This document shows positions 1 through 9,616 of a stretch of 64,000 nucleotides of DNA, one piece after another. This DNA comes from Flavobacterium pectinovorum. Its GTDB lineage: Bacteria; Bacteroidota; Bacteroidia; Flavobacteriales; Flavobacteriaceae. The stretch covers positions 284,544-348,543 of the forward strand of contig NZ_JAFEVZ010000006.1 of assembly GCF_022802975.1 (NCBI RefSeq), written 5' to 3'. A model generated the notes under the pieces. The model was given only the letters and a program-made list of their open reading frames with translations. It was not told the DNA's origin and made no database searches. Both the position numbers and the translations under genes were made by a program. Position 1 is the stretch's first letter, and every line of letters begins with the position of its first letter.

Positions 1-1999
1 CATTAGTAATTTCTACATCAGTTGCATCACCGCTCCATGTAAGCACTATAGGGGCTATAGCGGACCCTTTTACAATTGTTTGACTACTATTATTAGAGCT
101 CACAGTAAGAACTTGACTACTAGCAGGCAATACGGTTATAGTCCCTGAATCAGAAGCGGAAGCCCCTGTTGTTCCGGTTGTCGTAACAGTATATTCCATC
201 GTCTCAGTAGGCGTGCCAGAAAGTGTTATTGTTTTTGCAGATGCATTTACAACTGAAGTCACTCCATTTGGCAACCCTACAACACTTGCATTTGTCGCAT
301 CTCCTCCCCAAGTAAAAACAATATTGCTAATTGCAACTCCCGCAGAAACCGTTTGATCATTATTTTTACTGGTTGACGTCAAAGTTTGATTACCAACCAC
401 ATCGGTTTCCCCCTGAACTGATACGAGTTTTGTCGTATAAGAAGTAAGCGCACTCATTAATGCCACGTTAACATCAGAAGAAGAATCGTCAATTGCATTA
501 TTAAAAGCATATTTTAAATCACCTCCTTCAACACGTCCTGAATACAACATCGTATTTGTTTTGGCATCTTCAGCACTATGTGGAGTATAAGCATACATAA
601 TTGCAGGATTGACATCAAAGTTATTATAAATATTAGCTCCCAGCTTAGATTTTATAGTACCACTGATAGGTAATGATTTGTCTGTAACTTCAATAGCATC
701 AAATTCAATTGGATTAGTTATGGCATCATAAACCACATAGCGTGTTTGGCCACTCATAACATTATTAAATGCTTTTATCGTTCCTCCGGCTTCTCCAGAG
801 AATGTTCCTTTTGCATCAAAAAATATATCTGTTCCTTGCTTAGAAGTTAGCATCGGATATTTACAATTACGGAAAAAATTTGCCTCCATAAATACAGATG
901 ACCCTAAAGTTGACCCTGCTCCATATTTAGAGTTTCCATCATAATAATTATTATAAACATGAACTGTGTGAGTTCTTACTCTCGGATGCCTGCTATCAGA
1001 ATGATCATACCAATTATGATGGTAAGTAAGATAACCCTGAGGTTCTGAAGTGCCATTTCCTAAGAGATTTGATTTTCCGGTATCCCAGAAATGATTATAT
1101 GAAAACGTAACAAAAGTAGATCGTTTACTATCAAGAGCACCATCACCTTTTGCCTGATCTGCGTCCCCGCCTGCTCCACCATAAAACAAATCACAATTAT
1201 GCACCCATACATAACTGTTGTCAGTTTGAAGACCTATATTATCTCCTTCGCTGGCATCAGTCAACATTAATCCGATATTTCTAATTTCTATGTTTGATGC
1301 TTTTTTAAGACGAATACCCCAACCATTTGCAACTGCATCATTTCCGACGCCTTCAAGCGTTACATAACTTGAAGCATTATTATTATTTTCTATAACAATG
1401 TCTCCGCCTTCTAAAACAGATGGGTCAGTTATATTTCCAATCATTCGAATAATAAAAGGACGTGTTTCATATCCTTTTTTAATACCATACAGAATGTTTT
1501 GCAGTCCCACTGAGTTAGTTACACCGCCCTTATTATTGGTTACAACATTAAAAGAAATTGTGTTTTTAGTATTTTTAGTAATATAAAGAATGATTGCACC
1601 AGCTTTAGGTGTACCATCTGCATTATAACCTCCTGGAACACGTCCACCATCAAAGGCAAAACCAGAACGATCCTGAGCCAAAACGGTTAAGGGCAACGTT
1701 GTTGCTCCAGCCCCTTCAACACCTGACGTAACCGATTTCACTGTTACTGTGTAACTTCCTGCCGCAAGTCCAAGAACATCAGCACGAAAATAAGTCCCAT
1801 AACTACGAATCAACTGTTCATCAATTTTTTTGTTTGTTTCTCCTCCGCCAGTATAATAAACATTATAACTGTCAGCTCCTGCCACAGGAGACCATTCAAC
1901 AAAAGCCGACTCAAGCCATCCGGATGATTTTGTTATTGTTTGCGCCGCAACTTGTGCTGAAATAAACAGCAAAGCCATGTAAAGTAAAATTCTTTTCAT
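1..1999 (-). CDS. Secreted polysaccharide lyase family 1 pectate lyase, C-terminal end beyond the window
   Basis: The reading frame opens at the ATG at 1999 and stays open for about 666 codons to the left edge, so the C-terminus is missing. Residues 1-20 are a Sec signal peptide (MKRILLYMALLFISAQVAAQ). A fibronectin-III-like module follows (about 22-95). The parallel beta-helix domain carries PL1 hallmarks: WVHNCDLFYGG near residue 264 and SRHPRVR near 336, the arginine region that contributes the catalytic base in this family. From about residue 530 two Ig-like repeats (NNDQTVSAG..., NNSSQTIVKG...) end at the edge; such modules often precede a type IX secretion C-terminal domain, which cannot be seen here. 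Expected role: beta-elimination of polygalacturonate outside the cell. Family call firm; exact substrate not tested. Confidence 0.88.
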   Translation of the reverse strand, partial: MKRILLYMALLFISAQVAAQTITKSSGWLESAFVEWSPVAGADSYNVYYTGGGETNKKIDEQLIRSYGTYFRADVLGLAAGSYTVTVKSVTSGVEGAGATTLPLTVLAQDRSGFAFDGGRVPGGYNADGTPKAGAIILYITKNTKNTISFNVVTNNKGGVTNSVGLQNILYGIKKGYETRPFIIRMIGNITDPSVLEGGDIVIENNNNASSYVTLEGVGNDAVANGWGIRLKKASNIEIRNIGLMLTDASEGDNIGLQTDNSYVWVHNCDLFYGGAGGDADQAKGDGALDSKRSTFVTFSYNHFWDTGKSNLLGNGTSEPQGYLTYHHNWYDHSDSRHPRVRTHTVHVYNNYYDGNSKYGAGSTLGSSVFMEANFFRNCKYPMLTSKQGTDIFFDAKGTFSGEAGGTIKAFNNVMSGQTRYVVYDAITNPIEFDAIEVTDKSLPISGTIKSKLGANIYNNFDVNPAIMYAYTPHSAEDAKTNTMLYSGRVEGGDLKYAFNNAIDDSSSDVNVALMSALTSYTTKLVSVQGETDVVGNQTLTSTSKNNDQTVSAGVAISNIVFTWGGDATNASVVGLPNGVTSVVNASAKTITLSGTPTETMEYTVTTTGTTGASASDSGTITVLPASSQVLTVSSNNSSQTIVKGSAIAPIVLTWSGDATDVEITN

Positions 2000-2047
2000 A
2001 ATTGTGGTTTAAGTAAATAGATAGTTTAGTTTAAGTCATCGAAAAAA

Positions 2048-2061
2048 TGTAATCGATTACA
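2048..2061. promoter_or_regulatory. 14-bp perfect palindrome upstream of the pectate lyase, candidate operator
   Basis: TGTAATCGATTACA reads identically on both strands and is centred about 55 bp upstream of the pectate lyase start. A central CG within an A+T-rich palindrome is the style of LacI-family operators, which often control polysaccharide genes. The regulator is unknown and no clear TAnnTTTG box was found next to it. Confidence 0.4.
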
Positions 2062-2380
2062 CGAAAATAAATATTTTTCCTTAATCTAAAAAAATTTTAG
2101 AATAAAATTACACATAGTTAAAAAAATAATCATTTTAAATATTCATAATACAACTAAAACGTTATAGTTAAAATAACTTCCGAAAGCCTATAAATATTGG
2201 CATTTGCATGAAATAGTTAATCTTAGATTTTAAAATTCAAATAAAAAAACAAACAAATTCAAACAACAGGAATATTCTTATTTTTACTAACAGCTACATC
2301 ATGAAAATTCTCTTCTATGGCTGTTTCCATTTTATGAAACTTTACAATCCAAAATAAATTCCGGTTAGATTTTTAAACAA
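2062..2380. other. A+T-rich intergenic stretch without recognisable content
   Basis: This stretch lies between the pectate lyase upstream region and the terminator after the outer-membrane protein. It is strongly A+T-rich and has stop codons in all frames. I see no gene, RNA or clear repeat in it. Confidence 0.5.
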
Positions 2381-2420
2381 AAAAAGCGGCGGTTTGAAAA
2401 ATTTCAAACCGCCGCTTTTT
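2381..2420 (-). terminator. Rho-independent terminator of the outer-membrane protein gene
   Basis: A long perfect stem (AAAAAGCGGCGGTTTGAAA pairing with its complement) ends in runs of T on both strands. It sits 16 bp beyond the stop of the minus-strand barrel gene. Confidence 0.85.
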
Positions 2421-2436
2421 TGTTTTTTAAAACTCC

Positions 2437-2967
2437 TTACAAGTTAAACGATGCCCCAAGACTAAAAGTAACCTGATTATTCAAATCATCAAACAATTCA
2501 TTATCATCACTGTATTTAGCAATTGGAAACCCAATCTCTGTAAAAACACCAAATCCTTCAGTAAAGAAATAACGACCTCCTAAATGTCCACCAAAATTTT
2601 TTAATCCTAAGCTTAAACCCGGATAAACATCTAACTTTTCATCAACCTTTAAAACATTTCCAATGTTCGCATTTATTCTGAATTTAGCATCGAAACGATC
2701 TTTAAAATCCGGCTTTTCATTAGTATATTGAGTTGTTCCTCCGTTATAAAACCCTGAAAATTCATTTACTCCCAACAAATAAGAAACTACAAAACCATAA
2801 GAGAAGTTCTCTGCCAGACCAAAATCAACAGAACTTTGTATTCCGGAGCCTCCGTCTTGCAGATTAGCGCCAATATTAACTTTTACATCTCCTTTTCCTT
2901 TAAAAGCTTGCTGGGCATGTGCTGTACCAAATAATACCAGAAATGATAATGTGATTATTTTTTTCAT
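2437..2967 (-). CDS. Small outer-membrane beta-barrel-like protein
   Basis: This encodes 176 residues with an N-terminal signal peptide (MKKIITLSFLVLFGTAHA, cut before QQAFKG). The mature part alternates hydrophobic and polar residues, has many Gly/Phe/Tyr positions (GLKNFGGHLGGRYFF, VFTEIGFPIAKY) and ends in FSLGASFNL, the terminal strand expected of a small barrel. The length fits eight-stranded outer-membrane proteins. No ligand or specific family can be assigned. It stands alone between the metallophosphatase and its own terminator, with a possible promoter box 26 bp upstream. Confidence 0.7.
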   Translation of the reverse strand: MKKIITLSFLVLFGTAHAQQAFKGKGDVKVNIGANLQDGGSGIQSSVDFGLAENFSYGFVVSYLLGVNEFSGFYNGGTTQYTNEKPDFKDRFDAKFRINANIGNVLKVDEKLDVYPGLSLGLKNFGGHLGGRYFFTEGFGVFTEIGFPIAKYSDDNELFDDLNNQVTFSLGASFNL

Positions 2968-2992
2968 AAATTTTAAAATATTTTTTTATCTA

Positions 2993-3000
2993 CAAAAATA
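2993..3000 (-). promoter_or_regulatory. Possible TAnnTTTG -7 box for the barrel gene
   Basis: On the minus strand the sequence is TATTTTTG, matching the Bacteroidetes -7 consensus, about 26 bp before the ATG at 2967. No good TTTG element lies at the expected distance upstream, so this is tentative. Confidence 0.35.
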
Positions 3001-3012
3001 GAATTTTACAGA

Positions 3013-3738
3013 TTAATTTCTTCCTTTTTCATTAAAATACAATTCGTTTAAAGGCTCACTTTGCCAAAATTCTTTTGTATCTACATTCATTATTGTCAAA
3101 GGCCCTTTAAAGGCTGCACCGGTATCAATATTCCAGACGCAGGCTTTATTTACAGGAACCGTTTTGCCAATTCGGCTAACGGGAGTATGTCCAATAAAAA
3201 TTTCTTTATACAAAGTAAATCTCTTGGGATAGTACAAATCCTCTTTTTTCATGTTTGGATCTAAAGAAAGTGCTGTTTCCCACAAAGTTCTGTCCCAGTA
3301 AAATAATTTTGGAAAGTATTCATAACCAACGCCATTTAAATTTGTAAAACCTGCATGAACAAATAAACGGTTTTGTTCGTCTAAATAATAATCTTCAAGT
3401 GATTCTAAAAATTTTATATGTACCTGCTTTTCTCCTTTATTTAATTTTTCATAAGCCAAAACCGTAGCCTCACCACCGTGTTGATACCAAAGCTCATTGT
3501 TTTTTGCATTTTTAAGCCATTCTAACAACAGCTCATCATGATTTCCTCTGATACAAATACAGTTTTGCTTACTTTGAAGATTAATCAAATAATCAATTAC
3601 CTGAGGTGACTGACTCCAACCATCAACATAATCTCCAAGAAATATTAACCTGTCTTTTTCAGTAACTTCGGCTTTTTTCATCACTTGTTCAAGGGCAAGT
3701 AAACCTCCATGAACGTCGCCTATAACAAATGTTCTCAT
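3013..3738 (-). CDS. PPP-family metallophosphoesterase (ApaH / serine-threonine phosphatase-like)
   Basis: This 241-residue protein carries the calcineurin-like metal motifs in order: GDVHG (7-11), GDYVDG (35-40) and GNHDE (65-69), plus C-terminal histidines in FVHAGF and FIGHTP. These bind the two-metal centre that hydrolyses phosphomonoesters or dinucleoside polyphosphates. No signal peptide is present, so it should be cytoplasmic. Length and motif spacing fit the bacterial PPP subfamily; the sequence alone does not separate a protein phosphatase from a diadenosine tetraphosphatase. Confidence 0.85.
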   Translation of the reverse strand: MRTFVIGDVHGGLLALEQVMKKAEVTEKDRLIFLGDYVDGWSQSPQVIDYLINLQSKQNCICIRGNHDELLLEWLKNAKNNELWYQHGGEATVLAYEKLNKGEKQVHIKFLESLEDYYLDEQNRLFVHAGFTNLNGVGYEYFPKLFYWDRTLWETALSLDPNMKKEDLYYPKRFTLYKEIFIGHTPVSRIGKTVPVNKACVWNIDTGAAFKGPLTIMNVDTKEFWQSEPLNELYFNEKGRN

Positions 3739-3887
3739 TTTTAATTATTTAATCCGGAATTTACAAAAATATGCAAAATGATTTGTGTACGGTAATTATT
3801 TTATATCAATAAAAAAGAAATCCCAACAACCTCAAAACACATTGTTCATAAGCGCTGTCGGGATTAGTCCTTTAAAAATAAAGAAAA

Positions 3888-5084
3888 TTATACTCCTAAT
3901 TTTTTGGCAATATCGGTTGGAATCCCTCCCTTGTTTACCATCAAAGCAGTTGTTTTATATTTTACGAAATTTTTAGTCACAAACAAGAAACCTTTATAGT
4001 CATTAGTTTCTCCCCAGGAATTTTTTACGATGTAGTATTCTTTTCCAGTCTGATCTTTTGCCAAACCGATAATATGCATTCCATGATCATCGGTAGTCTG
4101 GTAATTATCAAAAGCTGCCTGACGCATTTCAGCTGTAATTTCAGGCTCTGCTTTTGGCCCATTAAACATATCAGCCTTTTCTTCAGCTGTCATATCATCA
4201 TATTTTTTTGATGCAACATAAGCAACTCCGTTTTTCCAGCTAAAACTTTTTTCACTCACATCAGTCGCCCAGGCTACAGTGTATCCTTTTTTCAAAGCAT
4301 TATCAATAACATCGGTCATATCATTCACTTTCACATTATAAACCTGATCAAATGACCAGTTATCCGGAACAGCCAATAACGTTTTTTGATAATATGGAGC
4401 GCTTGTAAAAGAGGACATCTCTACATACTCATCAGGATTAATTCCAACAACTTCTTTTGCAAAACTTTGTGGAGTGTAATTCTTTCCTTTATAAGCAAAA
4501 TTATCAGGAACTTTTCCTAAGTATGAATCAATAACAGAAGCATATGCTTTTTCCCAGCTTGGAGTCAATTCTCCGTTTGGATTTTTAACTACTGCTGTTA
4601 ACACTCCTTCAATAAGAGCTGCCATCTCGGCAAATTTATTTTTATCAGTACCGTAATTCAATCCTGTATAAACTTCTCTAGGCACAGTTCCGTATTTTTT
4701 GTACATATTAATTACATCGTGTAATGATCCTCCGTCACCTAAAGTAACAGCACCATGCATACGCACATAATTTTTTCCTTTTTCAACATACACATTTCTG
4801 GCAGAAAAAATCTGAGACAGTTCAACCGGCTGTTTTCCTAAACGAATCATTTCTGATTCTAAAAAAGAGTTTGAAGCATAACTCCAACAAGTTCCTGAAG
4901 AACCCTGTAATTTTACTGAAGTCGTTCCTAAATTAATTACTTCAGTGAATTTAAAGTTTTCTTTGCTTTTGTCACTTGAATTTAATTTTAATGAATTCAC
5001 CAAAATGTCTTGTGCAAAACAGCTTGTTGCTCCAACAAAAAAAACAGAAGCCAAAAACACTGATTTGATTGAAAATCTATTCAT
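3888..5084 (-). CDS. Secreted C1-family cysteine peptidase (aminopeptidase C / bleomycin hydrolase-like)
   Basis: This encodes 398 residues with a signal peptide ending at SCFAQ. The papain-type triad is complete: the nucleophile in GSSGTCWSYA (Cys66), His in DDHGMHIIG and Asn in VKNSWGE. The length and the His/Asn arrangement fit the PepC/bleomycin hydrolase branch, here with an export signal as is common in Bacteroidetes. It probably degrades peptides in the periplasm or outside the cell. It is monocistronic. Confidence 0.88.
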   Translation of the reverse strand: MNRFSIKSVFLASVFFVGATSCFAQDILVNSLKLNSSDKSKENFKFTEVINLGTTSVKLQGSSGTCWSYASNSFLESEMIRLGKQPVELSQIFSARNVYVEKGKNYVRMHGAVTLGDGGSLHDVINMYKKYGTVPREVYTGLNYGTDKNKFAEMAALIEGVLTAVVKNPNGELTPSWEKAYASVIDSYLGKVPDNFAYKGKNYTPQSFAKEVVGINPDEYVEMSSFTSAPYYQKTLLAVPDNWSFDQVYNVKVNDMTDVIDNALKKGYTVAWATDVSEKSFSWKNGVAYVASKKYDDMTAEEKADMFNGPKAEPEITAEMRQAAFDNYQTTDDHGMHIIGLAKDQTGKEYYIVKNSWGETNDYKGFLFVTKNFVKYKTTALMVNKGGIPTDIAKKLGV

Positions 5085-5266
5085 AATTTTTATTTAATGA
5101 TTTAATAAATTAGTAGTTACAATTTATATTTTGTTACAAAACAATCAAATTATACACAATTTGTTAGTATCAGTTTCGTTAAATTTTTACCGAATTATCC
5201 TATACAACTTAAAATCAATAACTTAAATAAAAAACCAACAATTAAAACAAAAGTATTTTATACAGA

Positions 5267-5298
5267 AAAACCACCAAAAAATAAATTTTGGTGGTTTT
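5267..5298 (-). terminator. Bidirectional hairpin terminator after pyk
   Basis: AAAACCACCAAAA pairs with TTTTGGTGGTTTT across a short A/T loop. It lies 19 bp beyond the pyk stop codon and ends the acpP-to-pyk block. Confidence 0.8.
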
Positions 5299-5317
5299 AT
5301 ATTTTATTCTAAATAAA

Positions 5318-6751
5318 CTATTCTATTTCAGAAACTCTCATGGTATTTACCATTCCTTTATCTTTAATTGGCATTGCGGCAAGATTGATTAAATAATCGC
5401 CTTTTGCAGCATAACCTTTTTCAATTGCAATTTTATTTACATCTGTAACCGTATCATCAGTACTTTCGTCTTTATCATAAAAGAATGATTTAACACCCCA
5501 TAATAAATTTAATTGTGTCAAAATTCTTTTGTTTGAAGTAAACACTAAAATATGTGCCGATGATGGTCTCCATGCTGAAATCTGAAAAGCAGTATAACCG
5601 CTATTGGTAAGCGTACAGATTGCTTTAGCCTGAATTTCATTAGCCAATAAAGCCGCCTGATGACAAACCGTTTTAGTAACAAAACGTTTTGTTTTAATTT
5701 GCGGCGTATTTTGAGGAACCTGAATAAGTGGAGAATCTTCAACAGCCTCACAAATTTGAGTCATTTTTTGAATAACCTGCACCGGATAGTTTCCTGTAGC
5801 CGTTTCACCAGACAACATTACCGCATCAGCTCCGTCCATTACTGAATTTGCAACGTCATTTACTTCAGCTCTTGTTGGAGTTAAACTTGTAATCATTGTT
5901 TCCATCATTTGAGTCGCAACGATAACAGGAATTCTGGCAGTTTTTGCTCTGCGAATTAAATCTTTTTGAACTAATGGCACTTCGTGAGCAGGAAGTTCAA
6001 CTCCTAAATCTCCACGAGCTACCATTAAACCGTCACAATAAGCAACAATTTTATCCATGTTCTCAAGTGCTTCCGGCATTTCAATTTTAGCAATAATTGG
6101 AATTTTAACCTCAGAATGCTTCGCAATTAATTCCTGTAAGTCTTGCAAATCACGAGGTGTTTTTACAAACGAAAGCGCAATCCAGTCTACTTTTTGCTCA
6201 ATAGCAAAAATAGCATCAGCAATATCTTTTTCAGTTAAAGCCGGTAATGAGATTTTAGTGTTTGGAAGATTAACCCCTTTTTTAGATTTTAATTCTCCAC
6301 CCTGAATTACCTTAGCAACAACTTCTGTTTTTTTATCTGTAGAAACGATTTCAAAAATAAGCTTACCATCGTCAAGCAAAATACGCTCTCCTACATTTAC
6401 ATCATTTGGAAAATTTTGATATTTCATGAATGCTTTTTTTGCATTTCCTACAATATCTTCTGCAGTTGTAAAAGTAATAATGTCTCCATCATTAACAACT
6501 GTCCCTTCTTCCATTACACCAACTCTAAGCTTTGGCCCCTGTAAATCTCCAAGAATTGCAGTAGTATATCCAAATTCTTCGTTTAGTCCTCTAATAATGT
6601 TTATTTTCTCTTTTACTCCTTCATAGTCAGCATGCGAAAAATTGATTCTGAACACATTAACCCCTGCTTCGATCATATCCTTGATAATCTCTCTCGTACT
6701 ACATGCAGGCCCAAGTGTAGCTACAATTTTGGTTTTTTTGTTTGTAAGCAT
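5318..6751 (-). CDS. pyk: Pyruvate kinase
   Basis: This 477-residue enzyme converts phosphoenolpyruvate and ADP to pyruvate and ATP, the last step of glycolysis. Visible signatures are KIVATLGPAC at the N-terminus, NVFRINFSHA (substrate-binding Arg), the catalytic-lysine motif IIAKIEMPEAL, GLMVARGDLGVE and ATQMMETM. The C-terminal allosteric domain is present and the length is normal. It lies 5 bp downstream of the IPExxxVDY gene, so the two are almost certainly cotranscribed. Confidence 0.97.
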   Translation of the reverse strand: MLTNKKTKIVATLGPACSTREIIKDMIEAGVNVFRINFSHADYEGVKEKINIIRGLNEEFGYTTAILGDLQGPKLRVGVMEEGTVVNDGDIITFTTAEDIVGNAKKAFMKYQNFPNDVNVGERILLDDGKLIFEIVSTDKKTEVVAKVIQGGELKSKKGVNLPNTKISLPALTEKDIADAIFAIEQKVDWIALSFVKTPRDLQDLQELIAKHSEVKIPIIAKIEMPEALENMDKIVAYCDGLMVARGDLGVELPAHEVPLVQKDLIRRAKTARIPVIVATQMMETMITSLTPTRAEVNDVANSVMDGADAVMLSGETATGNYPVQVIQKMTQICEAVEDSPLIQVPQNTPQIKTKRFVTKTVCHQAALLANEIQAKAICTLTNSGYTAFQISAWRPSSAHILVFTSNKRILTQLNLLWGVKSFFYDKDESTDDTVTDVNKIAIEKGYAAKGDYLINLAAMPIKDKGMVNTMRVSEIE

Positions 6752-6756
6752 TTTTT

Positions 6757-7245
6757 TTAAAAAATTAAATTGTTTTTTGATTTTATTTTGTTTGTATCTA
6801 CAGCATAAATAGCAGCGATACTCTCAATTGTATTTAGCTTTTGCTGTATTTCTGAAAAATTTATAGCCTCGCCGCTATTATCTATTTTCAGGAAAAAATC
6901 TACTTTTTTGAATTCAGGAAGTAAATGAATTGTTGTTGAAATCTCACTATTTTCATTGGAAAACAAATTCTGAAAATCATTTTTTCTCACTGAAATGATT
7001 TCATTTTTATTCTGAATCAAGTTCCATGAAAGGGCTTTTTCAGTATCATAGTAATAGAATCTGGAAAAATTTGTCTCACCTTCCTTAGTCTGAGCATGGA
7101 TCTCGTTTTTGCTCTTACTTAAGTTTATCGGAAGTTTTTTATTTATAAAATAGGCTAATCTATAATCTTCTAAAGAAGTATGGATTGCCATTAAATAATA
7201 ATCAATTTCGTCAAATTCGTCTAAATCCAATCTATGTATAGCCAT
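6757..7245 (-). CDS. IPExxxVDY family protein, unknown function
   Basis: This encodes 162 residues from the ATG at 7245; an in-frame ATG five codons earlier is possible, but MAIHRLDLDEF is the conserved-looking start. The family motif appears as LLPEFKKVDFFLK, a variant of IPExxxVDY. This small cytoplasmic family is known from Bacteroidetes and typically sits between rnc and pyk, as here. No catalytic residues are evident. The conserved placement suggests a link to RNA processing or simply shared transcription. Confidence 0.75.
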   Translation of the reverse strand: MAIHRLDLDEFDEIDYYLMAIHTSLEDYRLAYFINKKLPINLSKSKNEIHAQTKEGETNFSRFYYYDTEKALSWNLIQNKNEIISVRKNDFQNLFSNENSEISTTIHLLPEFKKVDFFLKIDNSGEAINFSEIQQKLNTIESIAAIYAVDTNKIKSKNNLIF

Positions 7246-7370
7246 ATCATGAAATATCAAGCTGTAAATATACTATTTCTATCGTAGCTTAAAGAGTTAA
7301 GAACAGCATGTTTTTGTTAATTTATAAACGAAAACGTTATAGCATTAAGAATATTACACTACTTTTCGTG

Positions 7371-8111
7371 TTATTTCTTATCTATTTTTTCCTGAAATGC
7401 AAAATAAGCACGTTGAGATGCCTTCTCTTCAGCCTTCTTTTTTGAAGTTGCTCTTGCTCTTGCAATTACTTTATCATCTATACTTAATTTAACACCAAAC
7501 AAACGCTGTCCATCAATTCCGTTATCCTCAAAAATATCATAATGAAAGATTTTCTTCTCTTTCTGACACCATTCAATAACCAAACTTTTATAGCTTATTA
7601 CTTTTCCTTCTAGTCGGGCAATATCGACATAAGGTATGATAACTCTTTTTTGAATAAATTTTTCGCAAAAAGAATATCCGCGATCTAAATAAATTGCTCC
7701 AATAAGTGCTTCGAAAATGTTTCCATGAATATTTTCACCAAAATGCTGAACAGGCACTTTACTCTCTACAAACCTTATTAAATTTAAATCTTTACCCAAT
7801 TCATTCAAATGTTCCCTACTCACAATTTTAGAGCGCATTTTTGTTAAATAACCCTCGTCTCCGTTGGGTGCTTTATTGTACAAATGTGCTGCAATGACAG
7901 AACTTAACATAGCATCTCCTAAAAATTCAAGGCGCTCATAATTAATTGGATTTCCTGATTCATCTAATTTATTAGAAGAACGATGTGTAAATGCTTTCCT
8001 GTAAAACCCGAGTGAAACTGGCTCAAAACCAAGAATTTTCTGAATATCATCAAAAAAAATCCCGCCTTCGTGAGGACGGGATTTTGAAAATATTTTTTTG
8101 ATAATATTCAT
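7371..8111 (-). CDS. rnc: Ribonuclease III
   Basis: This 246-residue enzyme cleaves double-stranded RNA during rRNA maturation and regulatory RNA turnover. The signature ERLEFLGDAML (59-69) supplies the acidic metal ligands, and IFEALIGAIYLDRG provides the second set. A C-terminal double-stranded RNA-binding domain ends in KKAEEKASQRAYFAF. It begins 9 bp after fabF, matching the common fabF-rnc arrangement. Confidence 0.96.
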   Translation of the reverse strand: MNIIKKIFSKSRPHEGGIFFDDIQKILGFEPVSLGFYRKAFTHRSSNKLDESGNPINYERLEFLGDAMLSSVIAAHLYNKAPNGDEGYLTKMRSKIVSREHLNELGKDLNLIRFVESKVPVQHFGENIHGNIFEALIGAIYLDRGYSFCEKFIQKRVIIPYVDIARLEGKVISYKSLVIEWCQKEKKIFHYDIFEDNGIDGQRLFGVKLSIDDKVIARARATSKKKAEEKASQRAYFAFQEKIDKK

Positions 8112-8120
8112 ATACAGAAA

Positions 8121-9374
8121 TTAGTCAACTAATTTTTTAAACAATACACAAGCATTATGTCCTCCAAAACCAAAAGTGTTACTCATTGCAACATTTACTT
8201 CTCTTTTTTGAGGCTTATTTAAAGTAAGATTTAATGATGGATCAATGTTTTCATCAACCACAGTATGATTAATTGTTGGAGGAACAATACCGTTTTGCAT
8301 AGCCAAAATAGAAGCAATAGCTTCAATAGCTCCCGCAGCACCAAGTAAATGTCCTGTCATTGATTTTGTAGAGTTGATGTTGATTGTTTTGGCATGATCT
8401 CCAAAAACAGCACTGATAGCTTTTAACTCAGCAACGTCTCCAAGAGGAGTAGAAGTTCCGTGTGTGTTGATATGATCAACATCTTCAGGATTCATTCCGG
8501 CATCTCTTAGTGTATTTTTCATTACTGCAATAACTCCAATTCCTTCCGGGTGTGGTGCTGTTAAGTGGTAAGCATCAGATGACATTCCGCCTCCGCCAAT
8601 TTCGCAATAAATTTTTGCTCCTCTGGCTTTTGCATGTTCGTAATCTTCCAGAACCAAAGCTCCTGCACCTTCACCTAAAACAAAACCATCTCGGGTTGCA
8701 TCAAAAGGTCTTGAAGCTGTTTCCGGACTTTCGTTTCTTGTAGACAGCGCATGCATTGAACTAAAACCGCCCATACCTGCAATTGTAACTGCTGCTTCAG
8801 AACCACCGGATACAATAACATCACACATTCCTAAACGAATATAGTTAAAAGCATCAATTAAAGCATTTGCAGAAGAAGCACAAGCCGAAACTGTAGTATA
8901 ATTAGGTCCCATATAACCGTTACGCATCGAAATATGCGCCGGTGCTATATCAGCAATCATTTTAGGAATAAAGAAAGGATTGAATTTTGGAGTTCCGTCA
9001 CCTTTTGCATAGTACAGTACTTCGTCCTGAAAAGTTTCTAAACCTCCAATTCCTGCTCCCCAAATAACCCCTACTCTTTGTTTGTCGATATTTTCGTCTG
9101 TTAATCCCGCATCTTTAATAGCTTCATCACTAGCAGCAACAGCATACTGAGCAAATTTATCTAACCTACGAGATTCTTTACGATCCATATAATCCTCAAT
9201 ATTGAAGTTTTTTACTTCACAGGCAAACTTGGTTTTATGTTTCTCTGTATCGTAATACGTTATTGGGGCAGCACCGCTAACTCCATTAATAAGTGCATCC
9301 CAATACTCCTGGATATTATTTCCGATAGGAGTAAGAGCACCTAATCCTGTTACAACAACTCGCTTTAATGCCAT
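8121..9374 (-). CDS. fabF: 3-oxoacyl-[acyl-carrier-protein] synthase II
   Basis: This 417-residue ketosynthase condenses malonyl-ACP with acyl-ACP in fatty acid elongation. The Cys-His-His triad is visible in VSACASSANAL, NTHGTSTPLGD and TGHLLGAAGA, followed by the C-terminal FGFGGHN. The ATG at 9374 (MALKRVVVTGLG) is preferred over one nine codons upstream because it gives the standard FabF length and start. It sits between acpP and rnc. Confidence 0.97.
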   Translation of the reverse strand: MALKRVVVTGLGALTPIGNNIQEYWDALINGVSGAAPITYYDTEKHKTKFACEVKNFNIEDYMDRKESRRLDKFAQYAVAASDEAIKDAGLTDENIDKQRVGVIWGAGIGGLETFQDEVLYYAKGDGTPKFNPFFIPKMIADIAPAHISMRNGYMGPNYTTVSACASSANALIDAFNYIRLGMCDVIVSGGSEAAVTIAGMGGFSSMHALSTRNESPETASRPFDATRDGFVLGEGAGALVLEDYEHAKARGAKIYCEIGGGGMSSDAYHLTAPHPEGIGVIAVMKNTLRDAGMNPEDVDHINTHGTSTPLGDVAELKAISAVFGDHAKTININSTKSMTGHLLGAAGAIEAIASILAMQNGIVPPTINHTVVDENIDPSLNLTLNKPQKREVNVAMSNTFGFGGHNACVLFKKLVD

Positions 9375-9616
9375 AAATATGTATTTTGTATCTTTAAACA
9401 AATAAAACCCACGCTTTCTTAACTGTATTGTTACTTAAGAGCCATGGGCATTACAATATAAATATATCTTTTGGATTGAAAATCAATCGAAATTTAAATT
9501 TGAAAAAAAATAATAACACCCGATTTTTAGAAAATCCAATTTTTCAAAAAAACAAATCCCAATTTTGGAATTTGGACATTCAAATTTGGAATTTTTAAAA
9601 TTCGGGTGCAGTATTA

